A DNA stretch of 64,000 nucleotides from Liquidambar formosana (GCA_039720395.1 CM077833.1:25814271-25878270); one strand, 5' to 3'. Positions 24,272-38,297 are shown, counted from the stretch's first letter. Notes: generated by a model not told the origin, from the letters alone. A program made the numbers and translations.

Positions 24272-27200
24272 TCATACCCATTCAAAGTTTGTTTCCTTTG
24301 GCAAAACTAAAGCAATCAGGCAATCTGATGAATTAGGAGCAACAGAGAGCATGGAACATGCATTGAGTGAGTAGGGAAGAATGAAGAGAAGTCTTGCCCA
24401 CATGGATTTCACTGCTGGAATCTTAATTACTCCTGCACATTCCCTCTGCTTCAAGTATGATATGAAATCCTGAAACTGCACAACGAATTTGTAAGACAAA
24501 ATGTTTTGCGACTGCCAATGACCAACAGGTCTATTACCATCTGTGAGAGGGTGGTATTAGATGTGATTTAATGGACCGATGTTCTTACATGTAACTTTCC
24601 CCCACCCCCACCCCCACCCCTACCCCTACCACCCAACGGCGCGCCCCTCTCTAAAGAAAAGGCTATTGTACAACTACGTTACAACTTCAATAGACACTAG
24701 ATCCCAAATACGCTAATTGAGTAAACGCATACGTACATCGTTAAGTTCAATGACCATCATCTCCCACAATTGAAAATGTGCTCTACATACCAACTTACCA
24801 AGTACTGTTTGGAGAGCTCATTAGACATTTAAAAAAATGTAGAGTTTGAATGAGATGCATCCCACCACCTAGAATATTGTATTCCAAATTTACTCAAGAT
24901 TATGAGCAAACTTAATTAGACTAGGGCAGATTACATTCTTTCCATATTATGATCCTCATGGTGTTCATATAAAAAGGTTTTTAAGTTCATTCAATTATTG
25001 TAAATATTGCAATAAATCATATTTAATAAAGCCTTTTCTCTAATGCTAAGTGCTTGTTAGGTGATTCAGTCCACAACTACAATCACCACAAAGAAGGGAT
25101 AGTAACAACCTGACCCTCTATAAAAGTGACAGATAGTAACCATTATCCTAATGGTAAATTTAGTCCCCCTTCCAAGAGTGAGGAGCATTGGCTTGAAGGT
25201 TCCATAAGGACATACGAAATTACATTATCAAATTGTACATTTAAGATAACTTACCCCTTTTTGGTCGCTTGCAGAAGAGGGGAATAGCTGACATACCTCC
25301 CTCTGCATCACATGTCAAATATAATAAGAATCACATTAAAAGGAGCATTTATTTTCATCTCAATTCAATTAAGAAACCAAGAAGCAGAGAAAAGACCTCA
25401 AATTCCTGTCACTTTACCAAAGCAGTAATCAAGGATTAAACATGAGAAAGTGATCAATCATCAATAATCAACTGTTTCGAGTTCAAACTTCATTTAACTT
25501 CTTGCAAGACGACTAGATATTAGGTTGCACACAAAGTGATACTTCCTAATATGGTAAAAACATAAGCACCACTATTTTTTATTAAGGAAAAAACAAAATC
25601 TAACTATGTCTGGGACAATATCTTCCAATCACATCTTCCCAAAAAATGGACAAAATTTATAGGGGATAATTTGAATTCCAAATTCTATTACTTTTTAATT
25701 CATACTCCCTCCGTCCCAAAAATTTGTCCCCTTTGAAAAAACACTTTTTTAAGGAAACTGCATTTGATGAACTCACACCCACTAATTTGTTTTGGTATTT
25801 GAATTTTACCCAGAATGGCAAAGGGTATTAATTTATCTTTCTTGTGTAATTTATACCTTGGGAAATGGTATTTCGGGAAATCAAATAAAATTGAGTCATT
25901 AACTCCTTGACTAGGAAAAAAAAAATTTGACCAACCCAAAATGGAAATTGGGAAAAACTTAAGTTAGCCAGGAAATCACCACTCTAATACCTTCCCGATA
26001 AATATTGCTCAGCTTAACTTCTGTATTGCAATCTACAATAATCCTAATACAATCAAAATAATATTACCGATAATCCATGGACACCTACCAAAAATTTTAA
26101 ACTATTAATTACTGATTTGGAATCTCCTGCAATGAGAACTCTGCTACTACTATTATCTATTGCTAAAAGAAACTCATTCCTTAAATGGGTATACCCAATT
26201 ACCCATTTATGTCTGACAGCTTGATAGTTCCAGGTTAAACTTTGCTCGCTCTTGATATTTGTATATTAAATTCATTTTGCTAGGATTTATGTTTCTACCA
26301 ACAAAAATGTAATAATTTTCTGAAAAGAAAATGGGCACCAGGAAGTCCACAAGTATAGCAAATGATGTGTTTTCTTTCTTTTTCTCATCTTTGATGAGAA
26401 AAAAAAATTATGGTGAAGATACAAAAAAAGGAGATGATCTCTTCCATCAAGAACAAGGTAGTACAACAACCAAGAAAGCTAAGCTACACTACACTACAAC
26501 AAAGATCAAACTAAAGAGGTATGGGATCCCCAAAAAAAAAAAAAAAAAAAAAAATCCAAAAAATTAGCAACTCTCTCTCATTAAGAAGTCCGTTTCACAA
26601 TTCACCTATTTATGAATCCAAAAAAAAAGAAAAAAGGATGCCCGTAAAATGGAGCAGTATCATTAACATCACAGCATAAATGCATGAATATCCAAGGACA
26701 GGGATTGCACAGGCTACATGTGCTTGCTTAATCCCTCATATGTATTGTCAGCAGGAACTAAACATAAGAACAGAAAATCATTACATTAACAATAAATGTT
26801 ATAATTTCTTTTCATTTAAAAAAAAAATGCCAAAAAAGGCTTCGCTGTATGCCATTCCGTATATTCAACTTGAGGATAGAATTCTGTCACCAAAGTGGAA
26901 TAAATCCTTGAAAGAGATTGTAAGTTGGTGAACCTTAAGGAAAGAGATCGAGTTTGGGGATAGAACTGATTGAGAGGCTAAATTGGATTTTGCAAGACTT
27001 GCTAGATTGGAAGAGATCAATTAGAGAGAAAAATAAAAAGCGTTGTGATTGAAAGAAGGGGATAGAAATACTAAATTCTTCCACCGGGTGGCTAATGCTA
27101 AAAAAAGATCAAATTTTATTGGGAAGTTGCTGGTTAACTGGCATTCTTGAAGAGGATGGGGTCATTTTCTTGAAAAAGATTGTGGAGTATTATGAAAACC

Positions 27201-30200
27201 TCTTTTATGAGGATAGAAGACCCTGTTGGACGGTATGGAGTTTAATGCTTTAGATCAAGTAGAAGTGGAATGGTTGGATGGAAATTTTGATGAAAAGGAA
27301 GTTTGGGCAGCTTTGAACTCTTTAAACAGGGATAAAGCTCCCAGGCCAGATAGAATGACATTTGATTTCTTTCAAGAATGTTGGCATGTTATCAAAGGTG
27401 ATCTCATAAAGGTGTTCGAGGAATTTTTCAAAAGGGCTAAGTTTGAGAAAACTTTTATTGCTCTTATCCCTAGAAAAAAGGGGGAAGTGGTGGACGTGAG
27501 AGATTTTCGGCCTATTCCCCTTTTCGGTAGCGTTTACAAAATTATTGCAAAGGTGCTAGTCAAAAGATTAAGAAAGGTGGTTGGGAACTTGTTTCTTATT
27601 CCCAATTTTCTTTTATCAGAGGAAGAAAAATCATGGATGTGGTCCTCGTAGCAAATGAATGTGTTGATTCAAGGTTCAAAAGTGGGAACCAAGGAGTTAT
27701 TTGTAAGATATTCATTGAAAAAGCATACGATCTGTTCATTGGAATTTTGAATTTCCTAATTTACTTGCTAGGTAAGATGGACTTCGGTGAAAAATGGCAA
27801 AGATGGATCTCCTAATTTACTTGCTAGGTAAGATGGATTTTGTGGTGAAAAATGGCATCTAAACTCCCTCTTTCTCTGTTTTGGTCACTGGGACTCCTTG
27901 TGGCTTTTCCAAAAGCTCTTAAGGGCCTCGGGTAACGTGATCTGCTTTCTCCACTTCTATTAATTTTGGTGATGAAAGCTTTGAGTAAATTATTGAACAA
28001 GGCAAATGGGGAAAACTTGTTGGAAGGCTTTAAGGTCAAGGGAGTTGTGGAGTGGGGGAGGAAATTAGGTAACTTCGGCTAATTCTTCTCTGTTCTTAAA
28101 AAAAGTGAGTTAATTCTGATTGGGAGTGTGGGAAAAATTGAATCTCTTGCTACCAATCTTAGTTGTAAAGTTGGAAAGTTGACAATTACTTATCTTGGAC
28201 TCCCTTTAGATTCTCATTTCAAAATCCGGTGAGTAAGAATTTCAAAATCCAGTGAGTAAGAAGGTTGAGATAAGACTAAGTGGGTGGGAAAAGGGGTACC
28301 TATCCAAAGAAGGTAATTTGACTTTGATTTAAAATACTCTTTCTAGTATGCCAACTTACTTCATGTCCATTTTCATGATTGTTAGATCGGTGGCTTCAAG
28401 GATTGAAAAGCTTAAAAGAGACCTTTTTGGAATGGGAAGGAAGGAGAATTCAACTATCATCTTGTTAATTGGCATACGGTGTGTCTTCCAAAAAAGGAGA
28501 TTGGTTTGGGGATTAGATCTACAAAGCTCTTAAACAAGCTTTTATTGGCAAATGGTTATGGAAATTTGCAAAGGGAGACCAAACTTTATAGAGGAAGGTG
28601 GTGGTGTGGAAATATGAAATTAGCAGCGAGGGGTGGTGGCTTAGAGAGGTTAGGGGTTCTCATGGTACGAGGCTTTGGAGGCAATTATGCAAGGGTTGGA
28701 TGAATATGTTAAAGAGACAAGCTTCAAGGTAAGGAATGGGAATAGAGTAAAATTTTGGAAAGACATTTGGTGCAGAGACCCTTCTCATGGATGATTTTCC
28801 TCTTTTGTATGAGATCGCGGATAATAAGGAAGCTCGGTTAAGAGAGAAGAAGGTAATAGTGTGTAGCATTGGAACATCACTTATTTTAGACACTTCAATA
28901 ATTGGGAATTGGAAGGGGTGTTGATCCTAAACGATTGTAAGATTTCTTTGAAAGAGAATAATGCCTTGGTGTGGCGTAAGAACTCTAAAGCATTATTCTC
29001 TGTAAAAGCTTATTGTACTTATTTGAGATCCAATGGAGTGTTGTTTCCCTAGGTTAAAAACATTTGGACTGCCTCGGTCCCTTCTAAAGTTTCGTTCTTG
29101 ATTTACTTAGTGGCTAAAGACAAATGTTTTGATTTTGGACTGTTTGATAAGAAGAGGATGGGAGATGCCTAATAGGTGTATCATGTGTAAAGAGATAGCG
29201 GAAAATGTGGATCACCTCTTTATTCATTTTCAGGTAGCGGGATGTTTGTGGGAGCTTGTCTTCACTTGTTCAGGGTCTCTTGGGTTCTTCTGAAGTCCAC
29301 ACATGATCTTCTTTCTAGTTGGTGGTTTAAAGGGGGAAGAAAGGAAGCAAAGGTTGAGTGGCACATGGTCATGCTGCCCTCTTTTGGAGTTTTTAAAAGG
29401 AGAGGAATGCAAGAAGTTTGAAAAGGAGGAGATGTCGGTTGTGGATCTCAAATCTTTTGTTAAGTTACTTAATTGGTGGTTTCGCAGCCTTAGAAGTGGG
29501 AGTAGCCCGTCCTTCATTCTTTTTGTAGAGTCTCTCATACTCAAGGTTGCTATTTTTCTTTTACGTATATTTAAGTATAAAAAAACCCATATAAACGAAC
29601 CAAATCCTACTTCTTAATTCTAATTCATTTTTTTTCCAGCCTTGTATATGCCTTATGTACTTGGGCTTTGCTCTTTTTTTTTTCATTAATATATACTCCT
29701 CACTTCATCAAAAAAAAAAGTTTGGACATATGACACATTCAAGGGGCATAAGTTTACTCCCGATACTGGACTCAATTGATGAAAATTTCTAGCAATTTAA
29801 AAACAACGTCTAGAAGAACCATGTTCTGAAGCAATAGATTTACATATCAGTCCCTTTAAAGTAAAAGTGCTCCACTCTACTAAAGTAGAACATAATAAAT
29901 TTTTTGCACTACAGAGAATTTCAAGCAGCCAATGTGCTATGCAGATACTTCTGCATGATGTTTACCAGAAAAGAGGAGTATTAATTGAAGGAGTATTCAG
30001 ATACTTACTTTATGGGGTGGGGTACTAGAAAAGGTTGACTTCACATGCCGAAAATCTGTGCGTTTTGTCATATCTAATTTAGCAGGCCATCTGCATCAAG
30101 TATTAGCCAGAAACACGAATATTAGAAACTAGTCTAGTCTCTGTCCGAAGAAAATTTGAGTCAGTTCAGAAAGATAAATAATGGAAATGACGTTCTTACT

Positions 30201-33200
30201 CTGCGGGCTCATAAATGGCATTCGAATACTTGCAAATATCTGAATCCATTCTATGGGCATATATCGTACAGTAATGAACCCCACTTTTACACAATGTGCC
30301 CTGCCACTGATGTTGCAGAAAATGTCCAGAACTTTCTAAATTAGATGATTCTACAACAGGTGGAAGTGGAGGGGGAGAACTAGGTGGAGGCGGAGGGGGA
30401 GGTGGCTGAGACTGAGGCAGAGGAGGTGGAGATGGAGGTAATGGAGGTGGCATATCAGGCTGGGGAGGTAGGGATGATAAAGGTGGAGGTACAACAGGCA
30501 TGGAAAACATCTGTTCAAAATGCTGCATCGAGCTTCCCTGTATCTGTGCAAGTGGAGTCACAGAAGCAGGTATAAAAGGAGCTGCAATGGTGGTCCCCTG
30601 AAGATGATTAGGCATTACACCTGGGGAGATTGGGTTCATGGGCATGTGATGATTTAGACCACGTGCATCCCAGGAACTGTTTGGAGGAAGGTAAACAGGT
30701 CGCATAAATGGAGATGCTTGCATTTGCTGTGGTGGTATACATGGAATGCTCCCTGGACCAGAATGCAACTCAATTTCAGGTTTCTTATACATCCACATTT
30801 GTTCGGCGGCACCAGAAACAACATGACCACCTGAAAGCATCAGCACAAACCATGATCATACAAGCCCTATAGTAGAAAAAATGAGTTACAAGTACATTTT
30901 CACTGATAGAATATCACCTCCTTGTGAAGGATCCACCATTATGTTGTTATCAAAGCAGTCCACTTTTCTTTCCCCAACTTCAGACATATCTGTACAACCA
31001 GAAACAGCCCAACTGGACTGAAATGCGTGTCCAGTTTGTACTGTGGTTCCATGGTTCTCTGGTTTTATTCTAGGGGATACAAGCTCCAGTTGGCTGCTCT
31101 CAGGTTTCATTGTGAATGGTGTAGCATGGTGATTCCCAGGTTGACTGTTCAAAAAAGGGGGGAAATCCATCATGAGGTAGAGAATAGTAAAAGTTTTGTT
31201 TTTCTTGCAACAGTTAAAGTTAGCAGGATGTGAGAAGATAACTCTTTCTGCAGAATGGAACACAAGCATGCTACTAGAATTTCAAACTAAATATATTTTT
31301 AATGCATCTACCGCCATGCATCTTGTATAACACAAGAACTAATCACTAATAACTCATTGAACCACTTTGGGGCATACTTAAATCTCTTCTTCCTATTGAC
31401 CAAGGAATCTATTTATCTTGACTGACTGGAGGCAATTCTTTGAAAAAGTGAAAGCAAGGCAGTAAAGCCAATCAAGACTTACCATAAGTTGTATGTAAGG
31501 TCAAGCAGCATTACAGAACTAGGAGAAAAAGGAATTGAAGAACTCCAATTTAACATTTAAACCTAAAGTGTGTTTAAAATAAAAATCAATAGAACTTTAA
31601 AATTATAAGTGGATTTAGCTTTAAAGGACCCAGAAAGTAAACCAGTATCAATCCTTCTAATATATGAGAGGCTGGAGTTGTGGGACATACTCCCTAGCAA
31701 AGCACTTATCCTGCACTCAGTCTGCAAGAATTTTAGCATATGGACAAAACATAAAACTAATGAACGAGTTTAAAGCATCATGGTAAGATCCAAAGAGAAA
31801 CAATACATCAATCCCTAGAAAAGGAATTCATGCTACAAAAGTAGGGCTATCAAATTTTCTGTCAATGGAAGGAATTATGCACATGAATTACTAGTGTATA
31901 TCAAGAAACAAATACAGAAGCAACAGAGGCAAAGAAAGAAAATTTGCAACTCGACCTTATGTAAAGATATAGAAAGTAGAACAAGGATAGTGAATGTAAA
32001 CCTGAAATCTATTTGAAAGAACATCCCGGGACAGCCACGGATATTCTTCAAAACAGTAATTGCGGCATCTACACTGCTGAATTCCACAAACCAACCACAA
32101 CTCATCTGCATATTTGCTCGTGTCAACCTGACAACAGACCCTACATTGCTGACAGCAAGATTGCAAACAGCCATTAGATCATCATCTGTGAAGAGTGAGG
32201 AGCTAATGTTTTGAAGGCTAATCCAGAGAGTGTTTGTTGGCGATCTATCTTCTTCCCTTGTGGCAGCAGCATGGTAGTTTCCAGATATATAGTTGTCAAA
32301 ATATGTTGAGTTTTGTGTTATATTGTATTTTGAACATAATGATGAAATTAAGGAAGATAAATGAGACATCCTCATCCTAGAGCCATCAGCAGGGCTCTCA
32401 GGCACCATTTGAGCATGAGGGGACCCAATGATACCATTAGACATGTTTCCAGGTTTACTGCTTCTGATGTCAACATGCATGGGGGCAGACATAGATCTTG
32501 TACCATCAATATGAGACCTTGCAACATTAGCTGGACGTGCATTTAAAGGTACCTGATGGTAGCTGTTTTCTTTACGATGCTGTCTGAGATGTGCCATCAC
32601 AGCGGCAGCTTCTTCAGGGGTCTCAAATTCCATCAGTAATGCACATTCACAGGTAAGATCAGCAACCATGAGTGGGCCCTTGTAAACCACTTTCATCGAT
32701 TCATGCAGAATCTCATCCTTGGCCCATTTTCTTGAAACATTTCCAACGTAAACATGGGAACTAGAACCAACTGCGACACCTTTCATTGCCCCTCTAGTCC
32801 CCAATCCTATATCCAAGAACTTTATGCACCAAGGGGTATTTCCCTGCATATACTCCCGAGCCTTTATAGAATCCATGATGTTTCTATACTCAACAAAGGC
32901 AAATCCTTTATTTGGAAGGAAAAAGAATTGTTCTATAGGACCAAACCTCTCTAACTGAAAGCTCACATAAGCTTCAGATGTATCATGGGCTAAAAAACCC
33001 ACCCAGAGTGTTCTAGAAGCTGAGAATATATTCATGGCTGCAGGATCTCCATCAGTGCACCAAACAATTTGACTTGTTGTAGAAGGATATGGTGCTGCGA
33101 AATGATGTCTAGGAGACGCCAATGTATTATTTGCACCTCCACTGGAGGATCTCAAGGCAGGTAAGCTAAAATCCATGTTTGAAACTAATGGTTTTCTTGT

Positions 33201-36200
33201 AACAGGTGAAAGTAACTGGTTGTTCAACAGGTCCCTCGGCATGGAAGACCTGCCATGGGATATATCTCCATGTTCCCCAGCCTCAAAGTCCATGGATCTT
33301 GAGCCCCCACTATCATGACTAGAACTTGTATCCAAAGGGAGATCAGTGTCAAGGCGAACTACTGAGCCGTGAGGTTTTAAATATTGACCAGAAATTTTGT
33401 CAGGCAAAACATCATCAGAAGATCCATCACGAACTCTTGAAGTACCAACATTACCAGATATTTCACAAGAGGTCTCATGTTGATTAGATATCCTAGGAAC
33501 CAGATATTGTCGATTAATATATTTGGAGGGATCGGAATCATCCTCATCACTATCTACTTGACTGTCTTCCACCTTAAGCAGTTCTGCAAAATATTTAGAG
33601 AGTCCTTCCAGAGTAGATGTAATTTCTGTTACAGCTTCAGAAGATGCTGATTTACATAGCTTCTTATACTTTGAGAATATCCAATTTCTCAATGATGGAT
33701 CTTTGCCAAGAACCTGCATAAAGGAACCCCAGTTAAAGACATCATCAGTACGGAGCCAGAAAATTGACAACAGGATCCCACGTTAATTTTGAATTTTTTT
33801 TTTTTTTCCCACTTGTTCAATAAACTTTATTGCACAACTCATTGGGATCTGCCAAGCATATAAAACTAGTTTAACCTTATCTAATATATTTATGTAAACA
33901 AGTTCATGAAATAACACAAAGTGAACAGAGGAACATCATCTCATCATTAGCCATGATAGATGCCCACTATTTTCTGTTTAATGAGCTAAAAAATATATAC
34001 TTTAGGATTACATATCATTAAAAATGCATCACAAAAAACAAAAATAAAGACATATCTTTTATCATAGAATGAAATAATATGTATATATACAAGGAGGCAG
34101 AAAGAAAACAAATTACAATGATAAAGAATTTAAGAAGTTATGAAAGAGAACCCAGTTATCAAACTCCTGACCTTTCCCAACAAAAAGTTTGCTAGCTAGG
34201 CTAAGTTTTGACTTCTGCACAGTAAGCTCAACCCCATCGATAGTTCTACCATTCCTTTCTTTCCAAATGGTCCAAAAAATAGCATGAGGCATCACCTTCC
34301 AAACTGAAAATGCCATTCTGTTACCACTCCTACACCACTATCCTTCAACCATTTGGAGAACCATTTGAGGCACAACCCAATGTAACCCAAAAATAACAAA
34401 ATGAAAAACCCACAACTGCTTCTCCACTTTACAGTAAAAATTAAAATGAGCCACCTGATGCAGGACAACCTCAAAACACGTAAGAGCAAAAAAGAAATAG
34501 AGAAAGAAAAGAAAAGAAGCAAAAAGAAGCTAAACCCTAGGAATCAGCACCTAGGGGGGGTTTGAAGTCAGCACCAAACAAGCAAAAAAACCCTAAGAGT
34601 TGGCACTTAGTGGGTATGGAGTCGGCACCACACCTAAAGAAACTCAATCTTTATTAATCCATGGCTGATTTATTTTAAGAGATATGAGTCTTTATCTAGA
34701 CCCCAAGTACATCAACTATGGTAATACTTGCTCCTAAATTCATGAAAATTAAAATGCAACAATCAAAAAATTTCATAAATAAAGCTAATTAAAATATGGT
34801 AAATCTTGGCCTTTAAGCAATGAAATCGTGGGCTAGGTCCTATCTGCATCACCACCAACTCCACCGCTTCTTTCCACATGACACACTGATTTGGTAAAAC
34901 AAAACTCCTTCTAATAACTAATAAGGTGGTCTAATGTCGAGCACCTATCACTCACCGCCTTCCAAGTGAAAAAAGCCACCTTTGTTAGGACTGAAGGCAA
35001 ACATACCTTAGTAATCCGAAAAACAACACCCCACTTTGAATAACATATCAATGAATGATTTTAGTGAAAATAGACCATTGCCATTCCTTTTCCAGACTAT
35101 TCCATAATCCGAACCCTTAACCACCTTAACTGAATAAAGACTCTCAAAAAGCACCACCACACCTTCCAACTCCCAATCGTGAAAGTTCCAAATGAACGCA
35201 ATACTCCACGACATCAAATCACCCCTTTAGACCAAACTATCCTTGATCAACGCGTCCCTGTGAACCGCAAAGATGTGTGTATTAACACTATGGGCATTCT
35301 CATGTTAAAATATCAACATTTACACTACTACCATATTTCAACTTTCTAGTAAACACAAAATTGGGCATCAATGCTGCTCAAAGCCCAATTCATGCAGTTT
35401 CAATTTCATTTTCATTTTCATAAGATATATAGTGACAAAACACCTATTTTTTCAAATTGACAACTCATCTATGAGCAATTGAGCCATTTATTCCGATGAA
35501 CATAACAATTGTAACTAGAAAAGTACTAAAACAAACAACCAAACAAACACAACAACGAAACCCAAAAGCTTATCTTATAAAGGAACCAACCAGACTCCGA
35601 AAGAAAACTGTCAAATAAATGCTAGACTTGATCCCCACTCGCAGAAATTTATCTAAATTTGTTGGTTGGTTCACTAACAAACAGGCCTGCCAAAAGTATT
35701 GCCATCAATGTCAATCTCCAATGTGCATTTTGGAAATATTCTATCCAAAGACTTGAGTGAATTTAATACCCTATACTAAAGAAATTTATCAAAGGGAGGC
35801 AGTGAATCTTGGCCTGCTCCAGGTAATGGTGCAAGAGGAAATAAAATCCACAGGAAGATAAGAAGTATGTATCTAACCAAAACACATACCCTAATCTAGC
35901 ATTCAGAAAAAGCCTTTACATAGGTCAAGAATTACATAACAACTATTTTAAAAGACCTAATACATAACAACTATTTAAAGAAACCTAATACATAACAACT
36001 ATTTAAAAAACCTAATATATAACAACTATTTAAAAAACGAAAAAACTCTAAAGCATTACCAGTCCCAACAAGCAGCTCCTCGAAACAGGAGATGCATCGC
36101 CTGCAACATGGTTGCCATGTGAGTTTAGCTCCTCATCGCCAAGCTTCTTGCCAGCAGTGTTTGCTTCAACATAAGCTGAACATGATTCAGGACCATCACT

Positions 36201-37956
36201 TGTTATATCCAAAGAATGAGATACATCATCGGTATCAAGCCTACTTGTCACCTGACTTAGAAAGTAATGTCCTTTATGAACTCCTTCTCTTTCATTGGAG
36301 TTGAAGAGCTCAAAACAGGCTGCAAGCGTATTTTTGGGACAACAAAAGAAAATCCTAAGAAGAGATAGCGTTCGAAACTTGGATAATTTACACAATGCCG
36401 ATTCATCTTCATCTGAACACTTTTGCTTCATCTCAGAAAAAAGCTCAGCAGAATGTTGCATCTTCAATGTTTCCTTATCAACGATCTGAAATATATCCTT
36501 TCCCTCGAAGGAGGATACAAAGAAGGTAAGCACATTCAGAAAAACTGCAGAACAGATGCCTCGGATAACAGATGATGTCGGTGCCTCCGATGTAGCAGTG
36601 CAACAGATATCAGCTAGACCAAGAATACAGGCTTTAGCAGTCTCAAATGCAACACCATCAACATCCTCTCCTCTGTTTATAATTGCCAGGCTACAGTTGT
36701 GCATATTGATCACAACTTTAGCTGCAGCTTCGAGAGCAGTTGGACAATACGATGCGTAGCGAGGTATAAGATCAGCTACAATACGTTGTGCACTTGTACA
36801 ACCTGAAAATCAGCAGCATATATATCATGTAAAAATGTTCATAGATTTATTTTTCTTTTTTCTTTTTTCCTTTTTCTCTTTTTCTCAGTTAAGGATAAGA
36901 ATGGTAGTGACTAGCAAATTTTTGACAGCATCAACAAGCCCTTCTGAGCATTATAGTTACACCAAACCTCCATTGCAAACATAAAAATTGCAAAGCTTTA
37001 TAGTTATACGTGGTTTTAAATCAAGAAAGACCCATTCATCACAAAGCCTTCTCTCTTATATTTATTATCAGTGCATGTCTTTGACGTGGAGCACACAGTA
37101 CCCCACATTTTCATTTGTTGAGCACCGCCCCCGTCTTCAATTAAAATTGCCTAAATGTTATTTGAATAGGGTTTATTTTGTTTCCACATTTTTTACTAAT
37201 CTATGCGAGAGAATACAGAATCCTTCCTTCACTTCCCAACCAATAATAGATTTTGTTAGCAATATAACACTCTGTAACATAACTATCATTGCGGTATATA
37301 TAAGGAGGATAAATTTACCCCATTTTGTTACTGAGAAAAATGTAGGAAAGAAAGGAAATTAGAATTTTGCCCATCTCAAAAATTGGGACCTAAGAAAACA
37401 AAAAAACCCCAAACAATTGAGCCTACCACAACTGTTTGGCTTCGTCGATGTGAGTTTGTCGCATTTTTAGAATCCAAAATAGCATAGAATATAAAATCTA
37501 AAATTTCTTTTTCCTCTCTTTTCCTAAGATTTCTCGGCAACCAAACAAACCATCAATTCAATTAAATTATTTCTCATCTTCAACCTCAGCTCCAGCATTA
37601 TCAGATACAATACCGAATTTAACAGACTATTAATCGCATGCGAAAATACAACCTAAAGAAATTAGAAATACTACAGATAGGGGCAAAGAGAAAAAGCCCT
37701 GACCTCTGGAAGCAGTAATGAGAGAGAGATAAGCTTGTTCAAGTTCGGGCATGAGACGCGTATCCTTATTAGAGGTGCAATACTTGATTCGTCTGTAACA
37801 GTCGTATACGTTTCGAACCTCTTCTCTGTTTCTGCGTTTTCTGAGGATTTCTTCCTGTGATAGTGGTGGTGGTGGAGCCGGTGGCGGTGTCGGTGGGTCT
37901 GATTGGGGTGGTTCGTATATCTTTCGCTTCTTCAGAGGCTGCTCCGCCGTAGCCAT
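24272..37956 (-). CDS. RRM and SPOC domain protein, nucleic-acid binding (AT1G27750-like)
   Basis: Eight exons: 37956-37704, 36802-36060, 33713-32002, 31144-30918, 30830-30200, 30090-30009, 25302-25255, 24475-24272. They sum to 3900 bases, 1299 residues, with every phase consistent. The start [17 protein letters not shown] has a basic nuclear-type signal. A helical N-terminal region (about 40-330) is followed by an acidic linker, RRM1 near 567-630 with RNP2 LWVGFL and RNP1 KGFAFVEY, a weaker RRM2 near 650-715 ([14 protein letters not shown]), RRM3 near 825-900 ([10 protein letters not shown]), a proline-rich run near 1110-1150, and a C-terminal SPOC domain from about 1155 ([45 protein letters not shown]). 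RRM plus SPOC is the layout of Spen/FPA proteins, which act in RNA 3'-end processing and transcription; the exact role here is unknown. The SPOC domain is split by a 4.7-kb intron, and its 48-base exon 7 is easily missed. No frame damage. Confidence 0.92.
24597..24633 (-). other. G-quadruplex-capable tract in intron 7 of the RRM/SPOC gene
   Basis: The plus strand is a C-rich run with repeated CCCCCA and CCCCTA units. The minus, sense strand therefore reads at least five consecutive runs of four or five G separated by single T or TA. It begins about 120 bp upstream of the final exon in the sense direction. Confidence 0.7.
25704..25940. mobile_element. Stowaway-like MITE, right end decayed, in intron 6
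   Basis: Begins TACTCCCTCCGTCCCAAAAA, the standard plant Tc1-mariner MITE terminus preceded by TA. The right end near 25925-25940 lacks a clean inverted copy, so it is truncated or mutated. Confidence 0.65.
26930..29720 (+). mobile_element. Decayed L1-type LINE, antisense in intron 6 of the RRM/SPOC gene
   Basis: Stop codons and frameshifts break the reverse transcriptase, but its blocks occur in order on the plus strand: pre-[21 protein letters not shown] near 27060-27110, [22 protein letters not shown] and [10 protein letters not shown] at 27226-27651, PTYFMSIF with GMGRKEN near 28350-28450, [13 protein letters not shown] near 29060, and a zinc-knuckle-like [15 protein letters not shown] near 29180-29225. 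The 3' end is an A run after a T-rich tail near 29710-29720. It lies within the 4.7-kb intron 25303-30008, opposite to the host gene. Confidence 0.88.
33796..33810 (-). other. Long T run, possible retroposon A-tail
   Basis: On the minus strand this is an A run in intron 2 of the RRM/SPOC gene, preceded by AATAAAGTTTATTG. It could be the A-tail of a retroposed sequence; no further evidence was found. Confidence 0.3.
34090..35240 (-). mobile_element. LINE 3' fragment in intron 2 of the RRM/SPOC gene
   Basis: On the minus strand, broken frames read [20 protein letters not shown] and [17 protein letters not shown] (35008-35217), then [19 protein letters not shown] (34113-34316). These are the conserved C-terminal blocks of plant LINE ORF2 (the WELE-VWK region and the FWTIWKERN block). 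The orientation is the same as the host gene. Reverse transcriptase is absent, so the copy is 5'-truncated or decayed. Confidence 0.8.
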
Positions 37957-38040
37957 GGCTGCAAGACAGAGAGAGAAAAACAACCGTCCCTTCAACTCTT
38001 TCACGCTTAAATTATTACTAGTAATCCAATACACGGATCA

Positions 38041-38297
38041 CTAGCAATCGAATACACGCTATGCGTGTGCAACACATTTTTTTAAATTTCTATATCCTAA
38101 TGAATTATTATGTCAGTTTCTTAAACCACATGTGTGTTGGGGGGAAAGAATTAAGGAGAAATAGGTTGTATGTAGGTTTTTTAAAGTTGGTAAAATTACC
38201 AAATTGTCTCTTAACTTTATTAACTTGTAAGGGTGTTTTAGTATTTTTAGTTGCAGTCCAATCATAAAATGAATTAGGCTTTATATAGTAGTATAGA
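38041..38297 (-). mobile_element. Short non-autonomous Helitron just upstream of the RRM/SPOC gene
   Basis: Read on the minus strand it begins A|TCTATACTACTATATAAA (38297 downward). It ends with the hairpin ACACGC-ATA-GCGTGT, then nine bases and CTAG|T at 38041. TC start, hairpin about 10 bases before a CTRR end, and insertion between A and T are Helitron hallmarks. It is 257 bp with no coding capacity. Its 3' end is 84 bp from the ATG at 37956, so it lies in or next to the promoter or 5' UTR. Confidence 0.8.
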
